From an uncultured Dietzia sp. (GTDB lineage: Bacteria > Actinomycetota > Actinomycetes > Mycobacteriales > Mycobacteriaceae), in the NCBI RefSeq assembly GCF_937873725.1, contig NZ_CALMYY010000124.1, positions 1 to 57,052 on the forward strand: a DNA stretch of 57,052 nt, written 5' to 3'. Below, in pieces: positions 1 through 12,083 of the stretch (its first letter is position 1; each line of letters starts with the position of its first letter). A program made the translations under genes and the position numbers. Below the pieces are notes generated by a model. It was not told the DNA's origin and made no database searches. It saw only the letters and a program-made list of their open reading frames with translations.

Positions 1-1118
1 AGACCGAGCTGACCCCGGAGGAGCGCCTGCTGCGCGCCATCTTCGGCGAGAAGGCGCGCGAGGTGCGCGACACCTCGCTCAAGGTGCCGCACGGTGAGTC
101 CGGGAAGGTGATCGGCGTCCGCGTGTTCTCGCGCGAGGACGACGACGACCTGCCCCCCGGGGTCAACGAGCTGGTCCGCGTGTACGTCGCGCAGAAGCGC
201 AAGATCCAGGACGGCGACAAGCTCGCCGGTCGCCACGGCAACAAGGGCGTGATCGGCAAGATCCTCCCCGCCGAGGACATGCCCTTCCTGCCCGACGGCA
301 CGCCCGTGGACATCATCCTCAACACGCACGGCGTCCCGCGTCGTATGAACATCGGTCAGATCATGGAGACCCACCTCGGCTGGCTGGCCAAGGCGGGCTG
401 GGAGGTGCCGCGCGACACGGAAGGCTCCCTGCCCGAGTGGGCCACCAAGCTGCCGGAGGAGATCCACCACGTCGAGGCCGGCACCAACACGGCCACCCCC
501 GTCTTCGACGGTGCGGCGGACACGGAGATCACCGGCCTGCTGGGCTGCACCCTCCCGAACCGTGACGGTGAGCGGATGGTCAAGGCCGACGGCAAGGCCA
601 CCCTGATGGACGGCCGCTCCGGCGAGCCGTTCCCGTACCCGGTGTCCGTGGGCTACATGTACATCCTCAAGCTGCACCACCTCGTGGACGACAAGATCCA
701 CGCCCGGTCCACCGGTCCGTACTCGATGATCACCCAGCAGCCGCTCGGCGGTAAGGCCCAGTTCGGCGGCCAGCGCTTCGGTGAGATGGAGTGCTGGGCG
801 ATGCAGGCCTACGGCGCGGCGTACACGCTGCAGGAGCTGCTGACGATCAAGTCCGACGACGTCGTGGGCCGCGTGAAGGTCTACGAGGCGATCGTCAAGG
901 GCGAGAACATCCCGGAGCCGGGCATTCCCGAGTCCTTCAAGGTGCTCCTCAAGGAGCTGCAGTCTCTGTGCCTCAACGTCGAGGTGCTGTCCAGCGACGG
1001 GCAGGCCGTCTCCCTCGGCGAGGGTGCCGAGGACGACGACCTCGACCGCACCGCCGCGAACCTGGGGATCAACCTCTCGCGCGACGAGTCGTCGGCGGCC
1101 GACGAACTGGCGCAGTAG
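1..1118 (+). CDS. rpoB: RNA polymerase beta subunit, C-terminal part (5' truncated by the window)
   Basis: This is the C-terminal third of the beta subunit of RNA polymerase. The reading frame is open from base 3 ([20 protein letters not shown]...), so the gene starts before the window. Conserved blocks include [28 protein letters not shown] and the late block [18 protein letters not shown], followed by the MGRVK-type segment (here [14 protein letters not shown]). The C-terminus is acidic ([14 protein letters not shown]), as in actinobacterial RpoB. The rifampicin-binding region lies upstream and is not in view. The TAG stop is at 1116-1118 and rpoC follows after 124 bases in the usual rpoBC order. 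Identification is secure; only the missing 5' part is unknown. Confidence 0.98.
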   Translation, partial: TELTPEERLLRAIFGEKAREVRDTSLKVPHGESGKVIGVRVFSREDDDDLPPGVNELVRVYVAQKRKIQDGDKLAGRHGNKGVIGKILPAEDMPFLPDGTPVDIILNTHGVPRRMNIGQIMETHLGWLAKAGWEVPRDTEGSLPEWATKLPEEIHHVEAGTNTATPVFDGAADTEITGLLGCTLPNRDGERMVKADGKATLMDGRSGEPFPYPVSVGYMYILKLHHLVDDKIHARSTGPYSMITQQPLGGKAQFGGQRFGEMECWAMQAYGAAYTLQELLTIKSDDVVGRVKVYEAIVKGENIPEPGIPESFKVLLKELQSLCLNVEVLSSDGQAVSLGEGAEDDDLDRTAANLGINLSRDESSAADELAQ

Positions 1119-1242
1119 GCGCCGGGGGCGCGCACCACCGGCGCCCCGCACCAGAAAATTTTTAGTTCCACCACGGCGGGCCCCACACCGGCCCCACCCC
1201 GCGAGGGGCCCGCCACCATCCCATACGGGAAAGGACGCCTAC
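1119..1242 (+). promoter_or_regulatory. rpoB-rpoC spacer with hairpin and AT-rich tract
   Basis: The spacer holds a 7-bp stem (GGGGCGC at 1125-1131 with GCGCCCC at 1141-1147, 9-base loop). Eleven bases later comes the tract AAAATTTTT (1155-1163), very AT-rich for this genome. The rpoC ribosome site GGGAAAGGA is at 1228-1236. The hairpin plus T-run resembles a weak intrinsic terminator or attenuator, but the distance from stem to T-run is larger than in a classical terminator, so the role is unproven. Confidence 0.4.
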
Positions 1243-5202
<3,960 letters not shown>

Positions 5203-5225
5203 TCCGGCTCGACGGATCGGTTGCC

Positions 5226-5283
5226 GACAGCCCTCGCGGCTGTCACCGGACCCCCGGGCGCCTCGTGCGCCCGGGGGTCCGGT
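5226..5283 (+). terminator. Tandem hairpins ending rpoBC
   Basis: Two adjacent stem-loops follow the rpoC stop. The first is GACAGCC (5226-5232) with GGCTGTC (5238-5244). The second is a perfect 17-bp stem, 5245-5261 with 5267-5283, with a 5-base loop. There is no long T-run, only TCGTTCGTT, which is common for actinobacterial terminators. Confidence 0.85.
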
Positions 5284-5299
5284 CGTTCGTTCGGCCGCA

Positions 5300-5329
5300 T
5301 TATCGCTGGACCCGAACGTGTTCTAGACT
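5300..5329 (+). promoter_or_regulatory. Possible promoter for the glycosyltransferase unit
   Basis: A -10-like TAGACT (5324-5329) lies 18 bases after TTATCG (5300-5305), just past the rpoC terminator and about 75 bases before the GTG start at 5404. The -35 match is only partial, so this is a weak call supported mainly by position. Confidence 0.35.
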
Positions 5330-5403
5330 TGCTCGATGTGCCCCGACCCGCCGCGTGCACCGCGTCGCGACCGGGGCCCGATGACCGGAAGGAGGCTCGA
5401 CCC

Positions 5404-6777
5404 GTGCGAATCGCACTGCTCTCGTACAGGAGCAAGCCCCACGGCGGTGGACAGGGCGTCTACGTCCGGCACCTGAGCCGTGAGCTGGCCGCGCTCGGGC
5501 ACACCGTCGAGGTGTTCTCCGGTCAGCCGTACCCCGAGCTCGATCCCGGCCCGACGCTCACCGAGGTCCCGAGCCTGGACCTCTACAACGACGCCGACCC
5601 GTTCCGCACCCCGCACCCCAGGGAGATCCGCGACTGGATCGACGTGCTCGAGGTGGTCACCATGTGGACGGCCGGCTTCCCGGAGCCCCGGACCTTCAGC
5701 CTGCGGGCGGCCCGGACCCTGCGGTCCCGCCTCGCGGACTTCGACGTGGTCCACGACAACCAGTGCCTCGGCACCGGCCTGCTCGACCTCGAGAAGGCCG
5801 GGTTCCCGGTGGTGGCCACCGTGCACCACCCCATCACCCGGGACCGCGGCCTGGCGATGAAGGAGGCCCCGCTCCGGAAGAAGATCACCACCTGGCGCTG
5901 GTTCGGCTTCCTCGGCATGCAGATGCGGGTCTCCCGCAAGCTCGAGGAGATCATCACCGTCTCGAGCAACTCGGCGGAGGACATCGCCACCGACTTCGGC
6001 GTGGACCCGGACCGGATCGTCACCATCCCGCTGGGGGTGGACACCGACCGCTTCCACGACCGGCGCCGGCGTGAGCCCGGCCGCCTGGTGTGCGTGGCCA
6101 GCGCCGACCAGCCGCTCAAGGGTGTGCCGGTGCTGCTGCGCGCGCTGGCGAAGGTCCGCGAGGAGCACCCGGACGTGCGGTTGACGCTGATCTCCAAGCT
6201 CAAGCCCAAGGGCGAGGCGGCCAGGCTGCTCGACTCGCTGGGGTTGCGCGACGCGGTGGACCTGGTGTCGGGGGTCGACGACGACGAGCTGGCCGATCTC
6301 GTCGGCAGGGCCGAGATCTCGGTGGTGCCGAGCATGTACGAGGGCTTCTCGCTCCCGGCCGTCGAGGCGATGTCCAGCGGCTGCGCGCTGGTCGCGACCC
6401 GGGCCGGGGCCCTGCCGGAGGTCGTGGGCACCGACGACTCCGCCGCCCGGTTGGTCGAGCCCGGGAACGTCGACGAGCTCGCCCGCGAGATCGGCGCGCT
6501 CCTGGCGGACCCGGACGAGCGCCGGCGGTTGTCGGCGGGCGGTCGCGCGCGGGTGATGGAGCGCTACAGCTGGGCGGCCGTCGCCAGGAGGACCGTCGAG
6601 GTCTACGAGACGGCCATCGCCAGGGTCCGCGGCGAGGCGCTGCCGGACCTCACCGCCGGGCCGGTCATCGGACCGGATCAGGCAGAGATAGACGAGCACA
6701 TCACCGACGATGTGCCCGAGGTGCTCCCGGCCTCCGGTGAGCGCGACATACGTGAGCAGGAGGACGCCGCATGCTGA
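5404..6777 (+). CDS. GT-B fold glycosyltransferase, GT4 family
   Basis: A 457-residue family 4 glycosyltransferase, expected to be cytosolic or membrane-peripheral and to move a sugar from an activated donor to a lipid or glycan. The N-terminus VRIALLSYRSKPHGGGQGVYV contains the glycine-rich loop of GT4 enzymes. The C-terminal half has the donor-site EX7E motif, EGFSLPAVE at residues 313-321, followed by GCALVATRAGALPEVVG. The GTG at 5404 is preferred because GGAAGGAGG lies 8 bases upstream and the family N-terminus begins there. The last bases overlap the next gene (ATGCTGA), so the two are translationally coupled. The acceptor cannot be read from sequence. Confidence 0.88.
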   Translation: MRIALLSYRSKPHGGGQGVYVRHLSRELAALGHTVEVFSGQPYPELDPGPTLTEVPSLDLYNDADPFRTPHPREIRDWIDVLEVVTMWTAGFPEPRTFSLRAARTLRSRLADFDVVHDNQCLGTGLLDLEKAGFPVVATVHHPITRDRGLAMKEAPLRKKITTWRWFGFLGMQMRVSRKLEEIITVSSNSAEDIATDFGVDPDRIVTIPLGVDTDRFHDRRRREPGRLVCVASADQPLKGVPVLLRALAKVREEHPDVRLTLISKLKPKGEAARLLDSLGLRDAVDLVSGVDDDELADLVGRAEISVVPSMYEGFSLPAVEAMSSGCALVATRAGALPEVVGTDDSAARLVEPGNVDELAREIGALLADPDERRRLSAGGRARVMERYSWAAVARRTVEVYETAIARVRGEALPDLTAGPVIGPDQAEIDEHITDDVPEVLPASGERDIREQEDAAC

Positions 6778-7490
6778 CCGCTGATTTTTCCCGTCTGGGG
6801 GTCACCCCCGGCATGCGAGCCATCGATGTGGGGGCCGGCCTCGGCCGCCACACCTTCGAGCTCTTCCGCCGTGGCGCCGACGTCACCGCGTTCGACCAGA
6901 ACGCCGACGAGATGCGCCAGGTGTCGGAGATGCTCGCGGCGATGGAGGCCGAGGGCGAGGGCCTGCCGGAGTCCAGGGGCGAGGCCGTCACCGGCGACGC
7001 GCTGAACATGCCGTACGAGGACGCCACGTTCGACCTGGTGCTGATCTCGGAGGTGCTCGAGCACGTCCCCGAGGACACCAAGGCGATCGCGGAGCTGGTC
7101 CGCATCCTCAAGCCCGGCGGGGTCGCCGCCGTGACCGTGCCGCGCGAATGGCCCGAGAAGCTCTGTTGGAAGCTCTCGGACGCCTACCACTCGAACCCGG
7201 GTGGCCACTGCCGCATCTACACCGCCGAGGAGCTGGGCTTCAAGCTCCGCGCCGCGGGGCTCGAGGTCACCGGGACGGGCTACGCGCACGCCCTGCACGC
7301 CCCGTACTGGTGGCTCAAGTGCGCGGTGGGGACGGAGAACGACGACCACCCGCTGCCCAAGGCGTACCACAAGCTCCTGGTGTGGGACCTCATGAAGGGC
7401 CCCTGGATCACGCGCACGGCGGAAAAGGTCCTCAACCCGGTGATGGGCAAGTCGATCGTCTTCTACCTGCGCAAGCCCGCGGAGGCCTGA
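6771..7490 (+). CDS. Class I SAM-dependent methyltransferase
   Basis: A 239-residue small-molecule methyltransferase of the Methyltransf_11/UbiE type. SAM-binding motif I is AIDVGAGLGRHT near residues 17-28; the acidic end of the second strand is in VTAFDQNADEM, and the post-motif is FDLVLISEVLEHVPED, where EVLEH is typical of this group. It starts inside the end of the glycosyltransferase gene (7-base overlap) and is followed 3 bases later by the toroid protein, so the three form one unit. Because it sits between a sugar transferase and a toroid protein, a role in modifying a glycolipid or other secondary lipid is plausible but is only inference. Confidence 0.88.
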   Translation: MLTADFSRLGVTPGMRAIDVGAGLGRHTFELFRRGADVTAFDQNADEMRQVSEMLAAMEAEGEGLPESRGEAVTGDALNMPYEDATFDLVLISEVLEHVPEDTKAIAELVRILKPGGVAAVTVPREWPEKLCWKLSDAYHSNPGGHCRIYTAEELGFKLRAAGLEVTGTGYAHALHAPYWWLKCAVGTENDDHPLPKAYHKLLVWDLMKGPWITRTAEKVLNPVMGKSIVFYLRKPAEA

Positions 7491-7493
7491 TCG

Positions 7494-8627
7494 GTGGTGC
7501 GCACCCAGAGCAACGGGACCGGGCCCGCCCGTCCGATCCCCGGCGTGCCCGGGGTCCTCGACGCCGACGCGGCGCGGGCGACCGGCGAGTGGATCGCGTC
7601 CGTGCAGCGCCCCAGCGGCGAGATCCCGTGGTTCACCGGCGGACACACCGATCCGTGGGACCACACGGAGTCGGCCATGGGGCTGTCGGTGGCCGGCCAG
7701 TGGGAGGCCGCCGAGAAGGCCTACGGGTTCCTCCGGGACACCCAGCGCGCGGACGGATCCTGGCCGGTGAGGTGGCAGGACGGGGAGGTGGTGGACTCCG
7801 ACACCGACTCGAACTTCTGCGCGTACGTCGCCGTCGGCGTGTGGCACCACCACCTCGTCACCGCGCGGCCGGGGTTCCTGGAATCGATGTGGCCCACCGT
7901 GCGCCGGGCGCTCGACCTGGTCCTCACCTTCCAGGGCCCGCAGGGCCAGATGTGGTGGGGCTCGGGGGAGGGCGGGTTCACCGACGAGGCGCTCGTCACG
8001 GGCTCCTCGAGCATCCACCACGCCCTGCGCTGCGGCGTGGCGATCGCGGAGGAACTGGGCGAGACCGCGCCCGACTGGGACGCGGCGGCCCACCGGCTGG
8101 GCCACGCGCTGCGCGCGCATCCCGAGCTGTTCACGCCCAAGGACGAGTTCTCCATGGACTGGTACTACCCGGTGCTCGGCGGCGTCATGGTGGGGGAGCA
8201 GGCGCAGGCCCGGCTCGACTCGGCGTGGGACCGCTTCGTGGTGGACGGCCTGGGCATCCGCTGCGTGGACCACCGGCCGTGGGTGACCGGCGCCGAGACG
8301 TGCGAGCTGGTGATCGCGCTGGAGGCGGCGGGGCGCCACGAGCAGGCGCTCGAGCAGTTCACCAACATGCAGCACCTGCGGGACACCGACGGCTCGTACT
8401 GGACCGGCCTCGTCTTTGCCGACGGCAAGCGGTGGCCCGTCGAGCTGAGCACCTGGACGGGGGCGGTCATGCTGCTGGCGGCGGACGCGCTCTCGCGCAC
8501 CACGCCCGGCAACGAGATCTTCCGCTACGTCTCGGACCACACCATGCAGCGGCTGCAGTCGGGGCCGGGTGATCCCGCCGTGTGCGGTCCGGGTGAGGTC
8601 TGCCCGCCCGTCGCGGTGGTGCGCTAG
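7494..8627 (+). CDS. Alpha-alpha toroid protein annotated in relatives as prenyltransferase-like
   Basis: A 377-residue protein without signal peptide or membrane segments. It is built of repeats of paired helices with tryptophan and glycine turns, for example DGSWPVRWQDGEVVDSDT, WWGSGEGGFTDEAL and DGSYWTGLVFADGKRWP. This resembles the toroid fold shared by terpene cyclases, protein prenyltransferases and some glycosidases. I see no DxDD or DCTAE-type catalytic signature, so enzymatic prenyl transfer is doubtful. The GTG at 7494 lies 3 bases after the methyltransferase stop. The trio GT4 / methyltransferase / toroid protein looks like a small dedicated pathway; its product is unknown to me. 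Confidence 0.6.
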   Translation: MVRTQSNGTGPARPIPGVPGVLDADAARATGEWIASVQRPSGEIPWFTGGHTDPWDHTESAMGLSVAGQWEAAEKAYGFLRDTQRADGSWPVRWQDGEVVDSDTDSNFCAYVAVGVWHHHLVTARPGFLESMWPTVRRALDLVLTFQGPQGQMWWGSGEGGFTDEALVTGSSSIHHALRCGVAIAEELGETAPDWDAAAHRLGHALRAHPELFTPKDEFSMDWYYPVLGGVMVGEQAQARLDSAWDRFVVDGLGIRCVDHRPWVTGAETCELVIALEAAGRHEQALEQFTNMQHLRDTDGSYWTGLVFADGKRWPVELSTWTGAVMLLAADALSRTTPGNEIFRYVSDHTMQRLQSGPGDPAVCGPGEVCPPVAVVR

Positions 8628-8647
8628 TCTGTCGGCAGCCGTCGCTG

Positions 8648-8669
8648 GACACCTGTCTGGTCAGGTGTC
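8648..8669. promoter_or_regulatory. Inverted repeat upstream of the F420-type oxidoreductase
   Basis: GACACCTG (8648-8655) and CAGGTGTC (8662-8669) form a perfect 8-bp dyad with a 6-base spacer. It lies 32 bases before the ATG at 8702 and 18 bases after a -10-like TAGTCT (8625-8630) that overlaps the previous stop codon. It could be a repressor operator or, less likely, a terminator for the upstream trio. Confidence 0.4.
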
Positions 8670-8701
8670 GGCAGGCGGGGCGGACGCGCACGAGGAGACA
8701 C

Positions 8702-9559
8702 ATGGAATTCGGACTCACCCTGTTCACCAGCGACCGTGGGATCCGGCCGACCACCGCCGCCGTGGCCGCCGAGAAGGCGGGCTTCTCCGCGTTCTACGTG
8801 CCCGAGCACACCCACATCCCGGTGCGTCGCGAGGCCGCACACCCGGGCACCGGGGGTGCGGAGCTGCCCGATGAGCGGTACAGCCGCACCCTGGACCCGT
8901 GGGTCGCCCTCGCGGCCGCCTCCGCGGTGACGTCGACAATCCGCCTCGGCACCGCCGTCGCGATCCCGGTCGAGAGCGACCCGATCACCCTCGCCAAGAC
9001 CATCGCCTCGGTGGACCACCTCTCGGACGGCCGCACCGTGCTCGGGGTGGGCTACGGCTGGAACCTCGACGAGATGGCAGACCACGACGTGCCGCCGGCG
9101 CTGCGCCGCACCATGCTCCGCGAGTACCTCGAGGCGATGCGGGAGCTGTGGACCCACGACGAGGCCGAGTACCACGGCCGGTTCGTGGACTTCGGCCCCA
9201 GCTGGGCCTGGCCCAAGACCGTCCAGCGGCCCGGCCCGCGCACCCTCGTGGGCGCGGCCGGGAACGAGAAGAACTTCAAGTGGATCTGCCGCAGCGCCGA
9301 CGGCTGGATGACCACCCCGATCTCCCGGGACATCGCCGGGAGCGTCCGGCTGCTGCGCGAGCTCTGGGCCGAGGCGGGCCGCGAGGGAGAGCCGTACATC
9401 GTCGTGCTCGACGGCAAGCCGATGCCCGAGACGATCGAGGCGTACCGCGAGCTCGGGGTCCACGAGCTGGTCTACGGCACCCCGGACCGGGCCGAGGACG
9501 AGGTGCTGGCGTACATCGATCGTCTGGCCGGCAAGCTGGGTCTGACGGCGGGCGTCTGA
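8702..9559 (+). CDS. LLM-class F420-dependent oxidoreductase-like protein
   Basis: A 285-residue luciferase-like monooxygenase-fold protein, close to the actinobacterial subfamily that uses coenzyme F420 (TIGR03619-like). Supporting segments are the N-terminal MEFGLTLFTSDRGIRP, FYVPEHTHIPV near residue 36, RLGTAVAIPVESDPITLAKTIASVDHLSDGR and GVGYGWNLDEM, which form the usual TIM-barrel order. The ATG at 8702 has GAGGAGA at -10. The substrate is unknown, and F420 rather than FMN use is inferred from the subfamily. The next gene (SDR) follows after 21 bases but appears to have its own promoter. Confidence 0.82.
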   Translation: MEFGLTLFTSDRGIRPTTAAVAAEKAGFSAFYVPEHTHIPVRREAAHPGTGGAELPDERYSRTLDPWVALAAASAVTSTIRLGTAVAIPVESDPITLAKTIASVDHLSDGRTVLGVGYGWNLDEMADHDVPPALRRTMLREYLEAMRELWTHDEAEYHGRFVDFGPSWAWPKTVQRPGPRTLVGAAGNEKNFKWICRSADGWMTTPISRDIAGSVRLLRELWAEAGREGEPYIVVLDGKPMPETIEAYRELGVHELVYGTPDRAEDEVLAYIDRLAGKLGLTAGV

Positions 9560-9580
9560 CCCCGGCGGTACGGTCTGGGT

Positions 9581-10474
9581 ATGGATACCACCGCAACCAC
9601 CGATCCCGTCGTCGTCATCACGGGGGCCGGAGGCGGTCTCGGGGCCGCGACCGCGACGCTCTACGCGAGCCACGGGTGGCGCGTCGTGGCCGTGGACCTC
9701 ACGGCACCCCCCGGCGGGGCCGGGATCACCCCGCTCGCCGCGGACGTCACCGACTCCGTCTCGCTCGAGGAGGTGGCGGACCGCGTGCGCGAGGAGTTCG
9801 GCCGACTCGACGCCGTGATCACGTTCGCCGGGGTCCTGGGCATCGGTCCGCTGGGCGAGACCGACCCCGACCGCGTGCAGCACGTGCTGGACGTCAACGT
9901 CATGGGCACCGTCCGCACGGTGCACGCGCTGTTCGACCTGCTCCGCGCCAGTGGCGGGCGGGTGGTGCTCATCAGTTCCGAGACGGGCCCCCAGCACGGG
10001 ATGCCCATGAACGGCGCTTACGCCATGAGCAAGCACGCGATCGAGGCGTACGGCGACGCACTGCGGCGCGAGCTCATGTTCCTCGGCCTGGACGTGGTGA
10101 TCATCCAGCCGGGCCCGTTCCGCACCGGGATGACCGCCTCGATCCGCCGCCGGTTCCAGGAGTCCACGCTCCCGGGCTCGCCCTTCGCGGCCATGGCCGC
10201 GGTGATGGGGGAGATGGCGGCGGGGGAGGACGACAAGGCCACCGACCCGGCGGTCCTCGCGCAGGCCGTGTGGACCGCCGGCACGACCCCCCGGCCCCGC
10301 CACCGCTACGCCGTGCGGTGGGATCTGGGCCGCCGTCTCCTGGATCACCTCCCCGTCACGGTGGTGGACAAGGCGCTCACCCTGGCCCTCGGGGGCAGGA
10401 TCAACGCCAAGAAGCTCGAGCTGCGCCGCGAGGCCGCCGAGGCCCGGGCCGAGATGAGCGAGGTCGCCGAATGA
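9581..10474 (+). CDS. Short-chain dehydrogenase/reductase
   Basis: A 297-residue classical SDR. It has the NAD(P) loop VVITGAGGGLGAA (residues about 10-22), an acidic residue at the end of beta-2 (VVAVDL), which suggests NAD(H), an atypical TFAGVLG in place of NNAG, and the catalytic S-Y-K set SSETGPQ...YAMSK. The C-terminal 60 residues extend beyond the minimal fold. No ribosome site precedes the ATG. Instead TACGGT (9569-9574) sits 6 bases before it, the spacing expected of a -10 box for a leaderless mRNA, common in actinobacteria. The substrate cannot be assigned. Confidence 0.85.
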   Translation: MDTTATTDPVVVITGAGGGLGAATATLYASHGWRVVAVDLTAPPGGAGITPLAADVTDSVSLEEVADRVREEFGRLDAVITFAGVLGIGPLGETDPDRVQHVLDVNVMGTVRTVHALFDLLRASGGRVVLISSETGPQHGMPMNGAYAMSKHAIEAYGDALRRELMFLGLDVVIIQPGPFRTGMTASIRRRFQESTLPGSPFAAMAAVMGEMAAGEDDKATDPAVLAQAVWTAGTTPRPRHRYAVRWDLGRRLLDHLPVTVVDKALTLALGGRINAKKLELRREAAEARAEMSEVAE

Positions 10475-10504
10475 GCGCGGCCACCGGGTGAGCGGGGGGA
10501 TCGG

Positions 10505-11527
10505 ATGAGCAACCTGGAGACCCGTCCGGCGGAGATCGGGTGCGGGGCTGGCGGGGCACCCGGCGGGCCCGCGCACGGCGGAGCGGCCGTGGAGATCATC
10601 ACCTCCCGGGACGTCCCGCTCGGCGGGCCGCGGGCCATGACCGTCAGGCGGACGCTGCCGCAGCGGCAGCGCTCGCTCATCGGGGCCTGGTGCTTCGTCG
10701 ACCACTACGGACCCGACGACGTCTCGGCCACCGGCGGCATGGACGTGCCGTCCCACCCGCACACCGGGCTCCAGACCGTCAGCTGGCTGTTCGAGGGCGC
10801 CGTGACCCACCACGACTCCGGGGACAACCACGCGGTGGTGCGCCCGGGGGAGGTCAACCTCATGACCTCCGGCGCCGGGATCTGCCACACCGAGGTGTCG
10901 ACCCAGGACACCACCGTGCTGCACGGAGTGCAGCTCTGGATCGTGCTGCCCGAGTCGGACCGCGAGACCAGCGGGCGCAGGTTCGACCATCATGCGCCCG
11001 AGCCGGTGACCTTCGAGGGTGGCTCGGCGCTGGTCTTCATCGGGTCGCTGCTGGGCTCGTCGTCGTCGATCCCGACGTTCACCCCCCTGCTCGGCGCGGA
11101 GCTCCGGCTCGACCCCGGCGCGGCGGTCCGGCTCGAGGTGGACCCGGAGTTCGAACACGGGGTGCTGGTGGACGCCGGCGACGTCACGCTCGAGGGCGTC
11201 ACCGTCGAGCACGCCCAGCTGGCCTATACGGGCGTAGGGGAGGCCACCCTCACCCTCCGGAACGCGGGGTCCACCCCGGCCAGGATGATCCTCCTCGGCG
11301 GGACGCCGCTGCGGGAGGAGATCGTCATGTGGTGGAACTTCATCGGCCGCAGCCACGACGAGATCGCGCGCTACCGGCAGGAGTGGGAGTCCGGCTCGGA
11401 GAGGTTCGGCCGGGTCGACGGCTACATCGGCCACGACCCGCACGGGCTGACCCGGCTGCCCGCGCCGCGGCTGCCCGGCACCACCCTCAAACCACGGGTC
11501 AACCCGGACCCGCGAGCCCGTGGCTGA
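10505..11527 (+). CDS. Pirin family protein
   Basis: A 340-residue bicupin of the pirin family. The first cupin has the metal-site signature HPHTGLQTVSWLFEG and GEVNLMTSGAGICHTE, with histidines and glutamate placed as in quercetinase-type pirins. The second cupin is the less conserved C-terminal half (ARMILLGGTPLREEIVMWWNFIGRS). The N-terminal 30 residues are Gly/Ala/Pro rich and probably disordered. Bacterial pirins bind iron and some show quercetin 2,3-dioxygenase activity; here the role is unknown. The gene is 30 bases after the SDR and 32 bases before an AhpD-like gene, suggesting a redox or stress unit. Confidence 0.9.
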   Translation: MSNLETRPAEIGCGAGGAPGGPAHGGAAVEIITSRDVPLGGPRAMTVRRTLPQRQRSLIGAWCFVDHYGPDDVSATGGMDVPSHPHTGLQTVSWLFEGAVTHHDSGDNHAVVRPGEVNLMTSGAGICHTEVSTQDTTVLHGVQLWIVLPESDRETSGRRFDHHAPEPVTFEGGSALVFIGSLLGSSSSIPTFTPLLGAELRLDPGAAVRLEVDPEFEHGVLVDAGDVTLEGVTVEHAQLAYTGVGEATLTLRNAGSTPARMILLGGTPLREEIVMWWNFIGRSHDEIARYRQEWESGSERFGRVDGYIGHDPHGLTRLPAPRLPGTTLKPRVNPDPRARG

Positions 11528-11559
11528 CCGCGCGTGGTCGCGCGGCGGGACCGCCTGAC

Positions 11560-12015
11560 GTGGGCGTGCCGCAGCTGGACCGCGCCCAGCGGGAGGTCTA
11601 CAGGCAGCTCGTACGCACGGCGGTCGCCTCGCGCGAGGCGTCCGTCGAGGCCGGGCTGGACCACTCGTTGCTCGAGCTGGTCAACGTGCGGGTCTCGCAG
11701 CTCAACGGGTGCGCCGCCTGCCTGGCCACGCACGTCCCGGCGGCGCGCAAGGCGGGGGTCTCCCGGGAACTCCTGGACCTTCTCCCCGCCTGGCGGGACC
11801 TCGACGCCCTCGGTGGCCCCGAGCGGGCCGCGCTGCGGCTGGCCGAGACACTCACCCGCCTGGACGACGTCACCGAACGGACCGCCGCCACCGAGGCCGC
11901 CGCGGAGCACTTCGACACCGAGCAGTTGTCCGCGCTGGAGTGGACGATCGTGCTCATCAACGCGTTCAACCGCGTGTCCATCGCCAGCCACCACCAGCCC
12001 CGGACGGGCGACTGA
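11560..12015 (+). CDS. AhpD-like carboxymuconolactone decarboxylase family protein
   Basis: A 151-residue all-helical AhpD-fold protein. The redox motif is seen in LNGCAACLATHVPAARKAGVS, that is C-x-x-C followed by a histidine three residues on, as in alkylhydroperoxidase D-type proteins. The frame is open far upstream through the pirin gene, but homology begins only at VGVPQLDRAQREVYRQLV, so the GTG at 11560 (or 11566) is used; no strong ribosome site is visible. The most likely role is peroxidase or thiol-disulfide activity. It is the last gene of the plus-strand group and faces the YccF gene. Confidence 0.75.
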   Translation: MGVPQLDRAQREVYRQLVRTAVASREASVEAGLDHSLLELVNVRVSQLNGCAACLATHVPAARKAGVSRELLDLLPAWRDLDALGGPERAALRLAETLTRLDDVTERTAATEAAAEHFDTEQLSALEWTIVLINAFNRVSIASHHQPRTGD

Positions 12016-12061
12016 GCCGCGCGATCGAGCCGCCCGATCGAGCCGCCCGGTCGAACCGCGC
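12011..12061. repeat. 13-bp tandem repeat at a convergent gene end
   Basis: GATCGAGCCGCCC occurs at 12023-12035 and 12036-12048. A degenerate third copy follows (12049-12061) and a degenerate copy precedes them, overlapping the AhpD-like stop codon. Confidence 0.6.
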
Positions 12062-12083
12062 ACCGGCGGCCGGTCCGCGCGGT
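12055..12083. terminator. Bidirectional hairpin between AhpD-like and YccF genes
   Basis: ACCGCGC (12055-12061) pairs with GCGCGGT (12077-12083), and ACCGG (12062-12066) pairs with CCGGT (12070-12074) around a 3-base loop, with a two-base bulge. It separates two convergent genes and could stop transcription in both directions. Confidence 0.55.

Noticed and set aside
8624..11443. 939-residue antisense frame across the F420-type, SDR and pirin genes
   Set aside because: Its composition is that of a GC shadow (Arg/Gly/Val/Asp/His repeats) and three clear genes run on the other strand.
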